Source: DATJQF01 sp035505995
Lineage (GTDB): Bacteria; Bacteroidota; Bacteroidia; Bacteroidales; FEN-979
Length of the DNA stretch: 38,756 nucleotides
Assembly: GCA_035505995.1 (NCBI GenBank)
Contig: DATJQF010000229.1
Location: 1-38,756 of the forward strand
Reading direction: 5' to 3'
Each line of letters opens with the position of its first letter. Position 1 is the stretch's first letter. The notes under the pieces were generated by a model, which worked only from the letters and a program-made list of their open reading frames with translations, searched no databases and was not told the DNA's origin. Both the position numbers and the translations under genes were made by a program. Shown here piece after piece: positions 1 to 7,414 of this stretch.

Positions 1-131
1 CCAAAGAAAAAGCAAATGGCCCACAAAACGCGGATCAGGACGGGATCCATGTTGAAATAGACGCCCATACCCCCGCAAATGCCTCCGATCATGCGGTCCT
101 TCCGCGAACGGTAAAGTCTTTTTGGCTCCAT
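1..131 (-). CDS. PspC-domain protein, N-terminal part (runs off the left edge)
   Basis: The minus strand reads from an ATG at 131 to the window edge and gives about 43 residues. It begins MEPKRLYRSRKDRMIGGIC and continues with GGMGVYFNMDPVLIRVLW. The basic start, the IGGICGGMGVYF motif and the DPVLIRVLWAI segment leading into a hydrophobic stretch are the signature of the PspC domain. PspC proteins are inner-membrane proteins, in some bacteria partners of the phage-shock or envelope-stress response. In Bacteroidota the domain often stands alone or is fused to further membrane segments. What follows the domain is outside the window, so total length and partners cannot be judged. The family call rests on the motif; a stress role is inference. 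Confidence 0.8.
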   Translation of the reverse strand, partial: MEPKRLYRSRKDRMIGGICGGMGVYFNMDPVLIRVLWAICFFF

Positions 132-219
132 AATAAAAAGGTGGTTACTGATGCGAAGATAATATCAAATGCTGAAATGGCGTGATCCTGAAACCGGGAC
201 CCGAAACCCGGAACGCGGG

Positions 220-1215
220 CTACGAGTCGTACGCCCACTTCACCCAGATGGAGCCCCAGGTAAATCCTCCTCCGAAGGCGGCCAGGATGATGTTATCCCC
301 TTTCTTCATCTTTTTCTCCCACTCCCACAGGCACAGCGGGATGGTTCCGCCGGTGGTATTCCCGTACCGTTCGATGTTGATCATCACCTTATCCCTCGAC
401 AAGCCCATTCTGCGGGCCGTGGCTTCGATGATGCGGAGGTTGGCCTGGTGGGGAACCAGCCAGGCGATGTCTTTCGCGTGAAGGTGGTTCTTCGCCATGA
501 TCTCTGCCGACACGTCGGCCATTTTGGTGACGGCGAATTTAAACACTGCCTGCCCTTCCTGGTAAATGAAATGTTCCTTTGCCGTAACGGTCTCTATGGA
601 TGAAGGCTTGACCGATCCGCCGGCTTTCATATGGAGATGGGGCGTTCCGGAGCCATCGGAGAAAAGGATCGAATCCATGATCCCGATTTCCTCGGTGGTC
701 GGCTCGAGCAGCATGGCGCCGGCGGCATCGCCGAACAGGACACAGGTTTCCCGGTTGGTATAGTCCACGATGGAGGACATCTTATCCGCCCCGATCACGA
801 TCACCTTCTTATAGGTGCCGGTCTCGATGAACTTGGATGCCGTCACCAGCGAATAGATCAGTCCCGAGCAGGCGGCATTCATATCGAAGCTGAAGGCATT
901 CTTGATCCCGGCTTTGTCGCTGATGATATTCGCCGTAGCGGGGAACATCATATCGGGGGTCACCGTGGCACAGATCACCAGTCCGATCTCGTCGGGAGAG
1001 GTCCCGGTTTTTTCCAGCAGCAATTTCACCGCCCGGGCAGCCATGTCGGAGGTACCCAACCCCTCTCCTTTCAGGATATGCCGCTCCCTGATGCCGGTCC
1101 GGGTGAGGATCCATTCATCGCTGGTCTCAACCATATTCTCCAGGTCTTTATTGGTCAGGATATCGGGCGGCACATAGCCCTGGATCCCGGTAATGGCTGC
1201 TCTCAGTTTTGTCAT
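220..1215 (-). CDS. fabH: 3-oxoacyl-[acyl-carrier-protein] synthase III (KAS III)
   Basis: This 331-residue protein is the condensing enzyme that starts type II fatty-acid synthesis, joining an acyl-CoA primer to malonyl-ACP in the cytoplasm. The catalytic triad is visible: Cys116 in DMNAACSGL, His256 in PHQANLRI and Asn286 in ERYGNTTGG. The glycine-rich C-terminal end (AAFGGGFTWGS) is also typical, and the length is normal for the family. The ATG at 1215 lies 37 nt after the plsX stop, in the conserved order DUF177-rpmF-plsX-fabH, so the gene is probably co-transcribed from the promoter near 3058-3088. Many Bacteroidota carry more than one KAS III; position beside plsX argues that this is the housekeeping FabH. 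Confidence 0.96.
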   Translation of the reverse strand: MTKLRAAITGIQGYVPPDILTNKDLENMVETSDEWILTRTGIRERHILKGEGLGTSDMAARAVKLLLEKTGTSPDEIGLVICATVTPDMMFPATANIISDKAGIKNAFSFDMNAACSGLIYSLVTASKFIETGTYKKVIVIGADKMSSIVDYTNRETCVLFGDAAGAMLLEPTTEEIGIMDSILFSDGSGTPHLHMKAGGSVKPSSIETVTAKEHFIYQEGQAVFKFAVTKMADVSAEIMAKNHLHAKDIAWLVPHQANLRIIEATARRMGLSRDKVMINIERYGNTTGGTIPLCLWEWEKKMKKGDNIILAAFGGGFTWGSIWVKWAYDS

Positions 1216-1252
1216 TCGTATGATTTTTCAGACTTAATGAACAGTAGGGTCC

Positions 1253-2212
1253 TTATTTGGTATTGATGGAATAACGCTCCAGTGCATGTTTTATCTTCTG
1301 GGACAATTTGGCTTCCTGGATCTCGGTAGCCTGGTGGATCATCCGGCGGATGGCATTTCCGCTGGAGATCCCGTGACCCACGATCACGGTCGAATTGATC
1401 CCCAGGATGGGGGATCCGCCGTAATTTTCATAGTTGAAACGGTCGAGGTAGCTGTCGGAGATCCCTCTCTTCACCAGCACCCGGTACATGGCTTCCACCT
1501 GCTTCAGGACGATATTGCCCACGAAACCGTCGCAGACGATCACATCCACATTGTCGCGGAACAATTCCCGGCCTTCGACATTCCCGACAAAATTGAAATC
1601 CTTCGAATCCTTCATCACCTGGTAGGCATTCTGGGTATTGAGGTCGCCTTTCTTTTCTTCCGATCCGATATTCAGCAATCCGACCCTGGGATTTTTCACA
1701 TGAAAAATATTTTCGGAGAAGATGGATCCCAGCATCCCGAACTGGTACATGATATCCGGCTTGCTGTCGGGGTTGGTCCCGGCATCGATCAGCACGGTTG
1801 ATCCCCCGTTCTCTTTCGGGATGAAGGCCGGGGTGCTGGGCCGGATGATCCCCTGGATGGTGTTCACGCTGTAGATGGAGCCCACCATCATGGCGCCGCT
1901 GCTGCCTGCGCTGGCAAAGGCCTGGATCTCCTTATGCTTCAGCAACCGGAAGCCGGTGGCAATGCTGGAATTCGGCTTGTTGATCAGGGCTTTGGTAGGC
2001 TGCTCGTCCATCCCGATCACATCGGGGGCATCCACGATCTCGAAATCGGCAGGAGGAACCTTTTCTTCCCGGAGAAATTCCAGGATGACCTCCTGGTCGC
2101 CGATCAGCACGATCCGGATATGTTCCGGAAGCTCCCTGCGGGCCATGATAGCTCCGTGAAGGGTTGACTTGGGAGCAAAGTCGCCGCCGAAAACGTCTAA
2201 ACCGATCTTCAT
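1253..2212 (-). CDS. plsX: Phosphate acyltransferase PlsX
   Basis: PlsX (319 residues here) converts acyl-ACP and phosphate into acyl-phosphate, the donor used by PlsY in the first acylation of glycerol-3-phosphate. It is a peripheral, cytoplasmic-face enzyme. The N-terminus MKIGLDVFGGDFAP corresponds to the family's D-x-x-GGD-x-AP signature. The internal segments FASAGSSGAMMVGS, VLIDAGTNPDSKP, VGLLNIGSEEKKG and IVCDGFVGNIVLK are the usual conserved blocks. Length is normal. The ATG at 2212 is 105 nt downstream of the rpmF stop and fabH follows after 37 nt, which is the widespread arrangement linking lipid synthesis to ribosomal protein L32. Confidence 0.97.
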   Translation of the reverse strand: MKIGLDVFGGDFAPKSTLHGAIMARRELPEHIRIVLIGDQEVILEFLREEKVPPADFEIVDAPDVIGMDEQPTKALINKPNSSIATGFRLLKHKEIQAFASAGSSGAMMVGSIYSVNTIQGIIRPSTPAFIPKENGGSTVLIDAGTNPDSKPDIMYQFGMLGSIFSENIFHVKNPRVGLLNIGSEEKKGDLNTQNAYQVMKDSKDFNFVGNVEGRELFRDNVDVIVCDGFVGNIVLKQVEAMYRVLVKRGISDSYLDRFNYENYGGSPILGINSTVIVGHGISSGNAIRRMIHQATEIQEAKLSQKIKHALERYSINTK

Positions 2213-2317
2213 TCAAACTGGGTTAGGTCATTTATTGAATTGCCCGGGAAAATGCCGGTATCCTGGATCAGGAAGCACCAGGATGGGAATTCCGGTAAGA
2301 TCGATGGTCTCCGGGGA

Positions 2318-2503
2318 TTATTCAGCGGAAGCTTTCTCAATGGCAGGCTTTCCCCGGTAATATCCGCATTCCGGACATACCCGGTGGTAAAGGACAGGAG
2401 CCCCGCAATTTGAGCATACCGAAACGGTAGGTTTTTCAGCCTTGTAATGGGTTCTTCTTTTATCTCTCCTCGTATTCGAGATTTTGTGTTTTGGATGTGG
2501 CAT
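2318..2503 (-). CDS. rpmF: 50S ribosomal protein L32
   Basis: This 61-residue basic protein starts MPHPKHKISNTRRDKRRTHY, the L32 N-terminus. It keeps the zinc-binding type with two Cys pairs (CSNCG and CPECGYYRG). It is a structural component of the large ribosomal subunit. The start ATG at 2503 is preceded, 6 nt after the stop of the DUF177 gene, by GGAGACC, which resembles a Shine-Dalgarno sequence. Tight spacing to the DUF177 gene and the order DUF177-rpmF-plsX support one transcript. The four-cysteine form suggests no zinc-free paralogue is needed, but the rest of the genome is not visible. Confidence 0.97.
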   Translation of the reverse strand: MPHPKHKISNTRRDKRRTHYKAEKPTVSVCSNCGAPVLYHRVCPECGYYRGKPAIEKASAE

Positions 2504-2509
2504 GGTCTC

Positions 2510-3031
2510 CTAATTTTTCGTTTTTAAACTTTTCAGTACGTCCCACCTCGAATCCGGTTCCCCGGATCCGGCGGATACGTCCATTCTCTTGAGTATTTCC
2601 GGGTTGCAGGTGGGGTTCCCTTCTTCATCTTCGGGGTGGACCCTCCTGGCCGGAAGCAACAGGTGAATATATTCGTAAAGAAAAGGGCTGATGTCAAACT
2701 TTTTGGTTCCCTCCTGGATCACCTGGATCGTCTCGTTTTCCTCGTGATCGTCGGTCCCGAACTTCACGATAAGCTCTTCCTTGCCTTCCAGTTTCACCGG
2801 GAACGGTTCATTGCAGCGGTCGCAGGGGGTGATGACCTCTCCTTTCAGGGAAAAGGAGAAGACCATCAGATTTTCCTGCTTGAAAAGAACCAGGTCGACA
2901 TGGACCTGCCCTTCCTTTACCTGGGAATATTCAAACCGATCAAAGAACTGCTTATCGAGGTCGAAGCTGAACGGATGCTCTCCCGGCTTTAACCCGCCGA
3001 ATGGAATCACAAATTGTTCCATAAAATCCAT
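2510..3031 (-). CDS. DUF177 (YceD-family) protein
   Basis: A DUF177/YceD family protein, which in most bacteria is encoded immediately upstream of rpmF. YceD has been linked to 23S rRNA accumulation in bacteria and chloroplasts, so a role in large-subunit assembly is reasonable. The body shows the family CxxC pair (CDRCNEPF) inside the segment that contacts metal or RNA in homologues, followed by an acidic C-terminal half. I chose the ATG at 3031, with GGGAG upstream; the ATG at 3022 is also possible. A TTG at 3049 would extend the frame, but it lies at or next to the predicted transcription start of the promoter at 3058-3088, so it is unlikely. First gene of the rpmF-plsX-fabH transcript. 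Confidence 0.88.
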   Translation of the reverse strand: MDFMEQFVIPFGGLKPGEHPFSFDLDKQFFDRFEYSQVKEGQVHVDLVLFKQENLMVFSFSLKGEVITPCDRCNEPFPVKLEGKEELIVKFGTDDHEENETIQVIQEGTKKFDISPFLYEYIHLLLPARRVHPEDEEGNPTCNPEILKRMDVSAGSGEPDSRWDVLKSLKTKN

Positions 3032-3057
3032 CGCGAGCTCCCACTTCAAAAAGTGCG

Positions 3058-3088
3058 CAAAATTAAAAATTAATCTTATGAATTACAA
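3058..3088 (-). promoter_or_regulatory. Bacteroidota-type promoter for DUF177-rpmF-plsX-fabH
   Basis: On the minus strand TTG (3088-3086) and TAATTTTG (3065-3058) lie 23 bp apart start to start, matching the -33/-7 consensus of Bacteroidota. The predicted start of transcription near 3051 leaves a leader of about 20 nt before the ATG at 3031. Confidence 0.7.
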
Positions 3089-3103
3089 ATAATTATTTAG
3101 TTC

Positions 3104-3111
3104 TAACTTTG
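3104..3111 (+). promoter_or_regulatory. -7 element of the proline dehydrogenase promoter
   Basis: TAACTTTG matches TAnnTTTG, but no TTG stands 23 bp upstream, so the -33 half is weak. It faces the opposite promoter at 3058-3088. It also shows that a TTG inside the box (3109) cannot be the start codon of the downstream gene. Confidence 0.45.
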
Positions 3112-3147
3112 CAGTTCCTATTACTGGCAAACCAATCCGAACGCTAT

Positions 3148-4059
3148 ATGATCAACAAAATGATTGCCCGCATGCTCCCCTACATGCCTAAGAAACTGGT
3201 ATGGATCTTCTCGAAAAAATATGTGGCCGGGGAAAAAATCGAGGATGCGATCCGGGTCTCCAAAGAACTGAACGCACAGGGTATTAAAGTGACCATCGAC
3301 CTGCTGGGTGAATTCATCACCAACCTTCAGCAGGCGGAAGAGAACCGGGTGGCTTACCTCGCGATTATCGACCGCATCCAGGCGGAGAAGATCGACGGGA
3401 ATTACTCCCTGAAGCCCACCATGTTCGGGCTGCTCCTGGATCAGGAGGTATGCTACCGGAATATCCGGCAGATCGTGGAAAAGGCCGCCAGCTACAATTC
3501 CTTCATCCGCGTGGATATGGAAGACTCCCAGTGCACCGATATGGAGATCGCGCTTTTCCGCCGGCTGAAGAAAGAATTCCCGAAGCACGTCGGCCTTGTT
3601 TTCCAGGCGTATATGCGCCGCACCCTGGATGACCTGAAGAGCCTGATAGACCTTCATTCGGCGGACAACCCGCTGAATTTCCGGCTGTGCAAGGGGATTT
3701 ACGTGGAACCGGAAGCCATCGCGTACAAAAAGTACCAGGAGGTGGTGGATCATTTCCTGGAAGACCTCGAGTTCATGTTCCAGAAGGGCTATTACCCGGG
3801 CATCGCCACCCACGACAAGCCTATCGTGGAAGGCGCCTATAAGCTGCTGGAGAAATACCAGGTCCCCAAGCACCGGTATGAATTCCAGATGCTTTACGGG
3901 GTCACCCCGGAACTCAGGAACAGCATCGTGAAGAAAGGGCATTCCATGCGGGTGTATGTTCCTTACGGCAAAGAATGGTTCGGGTACTGCACCCGCCGCC
4001 TGAAGGAGAATCCGAAGATCGCCACACAGATCATCATGGCGCTCTTCATCCGGAAATAG
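3148..4059 (+). CDS. Proline dehydrogenase (monofunctional PRODH)
   Basis: This 303-residue protein is a flavin-dependent proline dehydrogenase, oxidising L-proline to pyrroline-5-carboxylate and passing electrons to the membrane quinone pool. Conserved blocks run in barrel order: SLKP (87-90), RVDMED (121-126), VFQAYMRRT (151-159), RLCKGIYVEP (179-188), GIATHDKPI (218-226) and YCTRRLKENP (280-289), the last holding the Arg pair that holds the proline carboxylate. It is the stand-alone form, without the P5C dehydrogenase domain of PutA; the second enzyme is not in the window. I start at the ATG 3148 because the upstream TTG falls inside the -7 box. It ends 7 nt before the stop of the convergent gene at 4067. 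Confidence 0.93.
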   Translation: MINKMIARMLPYMPKKLVWIFSKKYVAGEKIEDAIRVSKELNAQGIKVTIDLLGEFITNLQQAEENRVAYLAIIDRIQAEKIDGNYSLKPTMFGLLLDQEVCYRNIRQIVEKAASYNSFIRVDMEDSQCTDMEIALFRRLKKEFPKHVGLVFQAYMRRTLDDLKSLIDLHSADNPLNFRLCKGIYVEPEAIAYKKYQEVVDHFLEDLEFMFQKGYYPGIATHDKPIVEGAYKLLEKYQVPKHRYEFQMLYGVTPELRNSIVKKGHSMRVYVPYGKEWFGYCTRRLKENPKIATQIIMALFIRK

Positions 4060-4066
4060 CACCGGT

Positions 4067-5032
4067 TCATACGCTGATATAAAATCCGAAAGAGACGAGG
4101 TTCTCCAGCTGGAGATGCTTGCTGACCTCTTTTTCATAGAAGATCCGGGTGCGCATCGCGATCTTCAGGTATTTCCAGAGACGCATCGCGAATTCATTAT
4201 TGACGGTCAGGTCGATTGGGCATTTCCAGTCTTTGAACACGCGGATATCGCTGTTCCAGTCAATCCTCGCGAAAATGCGGGTTGCGATCAGCAATCGCAG
4301 GCCCAGCCCATATTCAAAATTGCAGCTCTTTCCCTCCGGGACCCCGAAAAATTCATGGACCTTTCGAATCCCGAAGACAGAACGGTCACGCAGATAGGTG
4401 AGCCTGGCGCTGGAGAATTCGAGGGTGAGGGTCCCCGCTTTGCTGAAGATCCGGGAGATCCCCAGCGAAAAGCTCCACACCAGGGGGGTCAGGAACGAGG
4501 AATTCATGACCCGGACCGTTGCCCCGGTGCTGTCGGTCTGCCAGTCAAAACCCTTCAGCAACCGGGTGTTCAGCGAGGAATTCAGGCTGAGCGCGACCAG
4601 CGGGGTCAGGTTCCAGTCCAGCCGGGTATCGAGGGTATTATCGTCTTCCCGGATGCCGGAAACACTGTCGAAACAATACCGGAATCCCAGATGATGGTCC
4701 AGCTGGTTGAAAAGCCTGAAGGAACGTTCATTGGTTACCGTGACCTGGTATCTCAGGTGCTGCAGGAGATCCAGCCGGTCGCCCGGCTCCCCCTGCTTCC
4801 AGTTGAGCAGGAGCTCCAGGCTGGCGGCCAGGGAATAATCCAGGTTCTGACTGACCCCGAAGCGTGTCTTCTGACGAAGGGAAGAGAGGGAGTCGGGCAG
4901 CCAGTCGATCCTGACGGTTGCCGGAACCGATTGCTGGGATCGGGCCTCTTGATCCGGCAGCGCGATCTGGAAAAACGTTATGAAAACCATGCTCGTTCTC
5001 ACTGCCAGCCCGGCGAAGGTCCTTCCATCCAT
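4067..5032 (-). CDS. Exported DUF3078-like outer-membrane barrel protein
   Basis: A 321-residue protein with a hydrophobic stretch near the N-terminus and then alternating polar/aromatic strands, ending in an aromatic-rich beta segment (LVSFGFYISV). The order of strands, with SSFLTPLVWSFSLGI in the middle and an amphipathic C-terminal strand pair (WKYLKIAMRTRIFYEK), resembles the DUF3078 family of Bacteroidota, thought to be small outer-membrane barrels. The signal peptide is weak with the start used (ATG 5032); an internal ATG at residue 15 is an alternative. No enzymatic motif is visible. Two more exported unknowns lie upstream on the same strand. The function is unknown and the family call is from pattern only. 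Confidence 0.6.
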   Translation of the reverse strand: MDGRTFAGLAVRTSMVFITFFQIALPDQEARSQQSVPATVRIDWLPDSLSSLRQKTRFGVSQNLDYSLAASLELLLNWKQGEPGDRLDLLQHLRYQVTVTNERSFRLFNQLDHHLGFRYCFDSVSGIREDDNTLDTRLDWNLTPLVALSLNSSLNTRLLKGFDWQTDSTGATVRVMNSSFLTPLVWSFSLGISRIFSKAGTLTLEFSSARLTYLRDRSVFGIRKVHEFFGVPEGKSCNFEYGLGLRLLIATRIFARIDWNSDIRVFKDWKCPIDLTVNNEFAMRLWKYLKIAMRTRIFYEKEVSKHLQLENLVSFGFYISV

Positions 5033-5066
5033 CCCGGCCCCCCTTTCCCTTTTTTACCATCTGAAT

Positions 5067-5771
5067 TTATTTTGGGCTCCCACCCTTCTGAACAGTGACG
5101 GAGGGTTGCAGCCCGACCCCCCAGAATTCCAGGAAATCGACGTCGATCTTGTAGATTCTCATCCGGAGCTCCGGATGCTTTTTCCGATAATCCGCCACCT
5201 GCCGGAAAGACTCTTTGGAAAGCTTTGGAAAGTACCTGGCGAAATAGACCAGAAGGCTGAGATCATATCCCGGTTCCGGAACAAGCCCGGCCGGTTTCCC
5301 GTCGAGGGTATAATACTGTTTCAGATCCTCCCCGAGGGTCAGGGAGGTATTCAGTCCGTTGGTGTTCCGGGGCGGGACCGAATCAAACGGCCTGAGATCC
5401 TTCAGGTAACCTTCGCAGGAAGCCCATTGCATGACCGGATTCCCCTGCCGGTCGTACACCCGGATCTGGACCGGCCTGAATCCGGGCTTCCACCCCGGTT
5501 TGAACGGTTCCGACCTGAGCCTGTTGAAGGCCACTGTATCCAGACCATAAACCCCCGCCGTATCCTGACCGATGCTCTTCAGAAATGACTGCACGGAACT
5601 TTTGGATTCGATTTCCGGTTGCCTCACCCCTGCCGCCAGTTGCAATGCCGGCCGGCAGGACGGCGTCATGACCAGTGCCGGGAGCAGGATACCGCAAAAG
5701 GAAAACAGGAAACCGGGAAGCCCCCCTCTTTTCCGAGCGGGGCCTGCCGGTGTAAAATTCGGTTTCCTCAT
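5067..5771 (-). CDS. Exported hypothetical protein, probable lipoprotein
   Basis: The 234-residue product begins with a basic segment, then a hydrophobic stretch (FLFSFCGILLPALVM) ending in TPSC, so Cys39 could be lipidated, although the residues before it are not an ideal lipobox. The rest is soluble and mixed alpha/beta, with a Cys in QWASCEG (about residue 117) and a charged C-terminal helix (YRKKHPELRMRIYKID). I do not recognise a characterised family; the middle part recalls redoxin-like proteins of Bacteroidota but lacks a CxxC. It sits 34 nt upstream of the DUF3078-like gene and 8 nt downstream of the next gene, so the three are probably co-transcribed. Confidence 0.6.
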   Translation of the reverse strand: MRKPNFTPAGPARKRGGLPGFLFSFCGILLPALVMTPSCRPALQLAAGVRQPEIESKSSVQSFLKSIGQDTAGVYGLDTVAFNRLRSEPFKPGWKPGFRPVQIRVYDRQGNPVMQWASCEGYLKDLRPFDSVPPRNTNGLNTSLTLGEDLKQYYTLDGKPAGLVPEPGYDLSLLVYFARYFPKLSKESFRQVADYRKKHPELRMRIYKIDVDFLEFWGVGLQPSVTVQKGGSPK

Positions 5772-5779
5772 GGCCGGTA

Positions 5780-6232
5780 TTACTGGAGAAAATAATCGAA
5801 CGACACTATATAATAATCCCCTTCCCCGGTCACTTTATAGCTTCCCCGGCGGATCATAACGGTCCGGTCGATCCGGGGAAAGTTGGGCAGCTTTTTGATC
5901 ACGGCGGGATCCACCGGCGAATCTTCCGGGAGCTCAAAGGTTCCGTTGCTGAAGGATCCTGATAATCTTTCCCGTTTTCCGACTTTCACATTAATTTTAT
6001 CCGTATCGCGGTCGTACCCGATGAAGAGATCGGGAGCCGCGGAACCTTCTCCCACGAAAATGGCGATGCAGATCCCGTGCCCATCCTGGCAGTCACCGAA
6101 CGTAATGGACCATTTGGCCCTGACAGCAATTTTAATCCCTCCGATGTAAAAGGGTCTGGCCTGGGTTTCCAGGGCCATGCCGGTCAGCAGGATCACGAGC
6201 ATCGCGGCATTCATCATGAATATTTTTTTCAT
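5780..6232 (-). CDS. Exported hypothetical protein, about 150 residues
   Basis: From the ATG at 6232 the protein starts MKKIFMMNAAMLVILLTGMA and has a probable signal-peptidase site after ETQARP. An alternative upstream ATG at 6250 adds six residues and spoils the n-region. The mature part has two Cys (FGDCQDGHGIC) that could form a disulfide, a run resembling a beta-sandwich, and the ending YYIVSFDYFLQ. No known family is recognised. It is the first gene of the three-gene minus-strand group 6232-4067, whose members are all exported. This suggests a shared envelope role, which is inference only. Confidence 0.55.
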   Translation of the reverse strand: MKKIFMMNAAMLVILLTGMALETQARPFYIGGIKIAVRAKWSITFGDCQDGHGICIAIFVGEGSAAPDLFIGYDRDTDKINVKVGKRERLSGSFSNGTFELPEDSPVDPAVIKKLPNFPRIDRTVMIRRGSYKVTGEGDYYIVSFDYFLQ

Positions 6233-6586
6233 TGTTTGCGATATTAACATTTTCCGCCCTGTTCACCGGGGGCAGGATTCCGGTCTGGCGCTCTGTTCAG
6301 GGAAAAGCAGCCTCAGTTCCCTGTAAAAACCATTCCCGTCATGGATTCTTACCTTTCTTACCTTACTTCCTTCTTCCCGTCACCTCCTTTTTTGGTTTTG
6401 ACTGCACATTAATCGGGTTTACGGGGAAAAGGTGAAAAATCCGGGTATGAAATATTTCGGTGCCGGACCGGCCGGAGTTTTTAATTAAATAATAATCATT
6501 ATTTTACATAAATCTCTTGGAAATTAGTTGGAAAATTTTTAGTATCTTTGCAGCCGCATTTCAAATGGCAGTAGGAAAAGAGCGCT
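6233..6586. other. Intergenic region between divergent genes
   Basis: The 354 bases hold no convincing gene. A 67-codon plus-strand frame (6232-6435) has no recognisable protein features. The right end carries the promoter of the downstream GT5 gene. The stretch around 6463-6482 has a short CCGG inverted repeat followed by five T, too weak to call a terminator. Confidence 0.5.
6517..6550 (+). promoter_or_regulatory. Bacteroidota-type promoter for the GT5 gene
   Basis: TTG (6517-6519) and TATCTTTG (6543-6550) lie 26 bp apart start to start, slightly wider than the 23-24 bp of the other promoters here. The leader to the ATG at 6587 would be about 30 nt. Confidence 0.5.
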
Positions 6587-7414
6587 ATGGAAAAAGCAAA
6601 AGTTCTGTTCGTGACACAGGAGATCACCCCGTACCTCAAGGAAAGCCCGATGGGGATCATTGGCAGGAACCTGCCGCAGGGGATCCAGGAGAGAGGGAGG
6701 GAGATCCGCACGTTTATGCCGCGATACGGGCACATCAACGAGAGAAGGAACCAGCTTCATGAAGTGATCCGGCTCTCGGGGATGAACCTGATCATCGATG
6801 ACACGGATCATCCGCTGATCATCAAGGTGGCTTCGATCCAGCAGGCCCGGATGCAGATCTATTTCATCGACAACGAGGATTATTTCCAGCGCAAGTTCAT
6901 GTTCACCGATAAGAACAACAAGTTCTTCAAGGACAATGACGAGCGGGCGATCTTTTATTCGAGAGGCGTCCTGGAAACGGTAAAGAAGCTCGGATGGGGT
7001 CCCGATATCATCCATTGCCATGGCTGGATGACCAGCCTGGTACCGCTCTATATCAAGAAAGTGTACCGGGACAATCCTCTTTTCACAGATACCAAGGTGA
7101 TCTATTCCATTTATGATGACGGCTTTTCCGACACCCTGAACAAGGATTTTGCGGCTAAAATCAAGCTGGAAGGCATCACCCCGAAAGATCTCAAACACTA
7201 TAAAGTCCCGACCTACGTTAATATTACAAAAGCTGCCATCGATTTTTCGGATGCGGTGATCCTCGGCTCGCCGAAGATCCACCCGGAAATTAACAAGTAC
7301 GTGAAGGATTCCGGGACATCGTATCTGGAATACCAGGTGATGGATAAATACATTGAAGCCTATTCAGATTTTTATGATGAGGTCCTGGTTTCCGAGTCGG
7401 TTGAGGTTGAATGA
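6587..7414 (+). CDS. Glycogen/starch synthase N-terminal-domain protein (GT5, half length)
   Basis: The 275 residues correspond to only the N-terminal Rossmann domain of GT5 glycogen/starch synthases. The start KVLFVTQEITPYLKE, the segment GRNLPQGIQERGREIRTFMPRYG (residues 26-48) and GPDIIHCHGWMTSLVPLY (138-155) align with the family. Two features differ from active enzymes: the K-x-GGL loop that binds the nucleotide sugar is replaced by SPMGIIG (20-26), and the HxHDW motif is HCHGW (143-147). The C-terminal donor domain is absent. Short proteins of this kind are common in Bacteroidota and annotated as glycogen synthase, but catalysis is doubtful. The downstream DUF4270 gene overlaps or closely follows it. 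Confidence 0.85.
   Translation: MEKAKVLFVTQEITPYLKESPMGIIGRNLPQGIQERGREIRTFMPRYGHINERRNQLHEVIRLSGMNLIIDDTDHPLIIKVASIQQARMQIYFIDNEDYFQRKFMFTDKNNKFFKDNDERAIFYSRGVLETVKKLGWGPDIIHCHGWMTSLVPLYIKKVYRDNPLFTDTKVIYSIYDDGFSDTLNKDFAAKIKLEGITPKDLKHYKVPTYVNITKAAIDFSDAVILGSPKIHPEINKYVKDSGTSYLEYQVMDKYIEAYSDFYDEVLVSESVEVE

Noticed and set aside
3121..4137. 338-codon minus-strand frame opposite proline dehydrogenase
   Set aside because: Shadow of a clearly recognised enzyme gene.
4115..5098. 327-codon plus-strand frame opposite the DUF3078-like gene
   Set aside because: It shows no signal, domain or codon logic; the minus-strand protein has a coherent barrel pattern.
6463..6482. CCGG inverted repeat with five T as a terminator
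   Set aside because: The stem is only four pairs and no plus-strand gene ends upstream of it.
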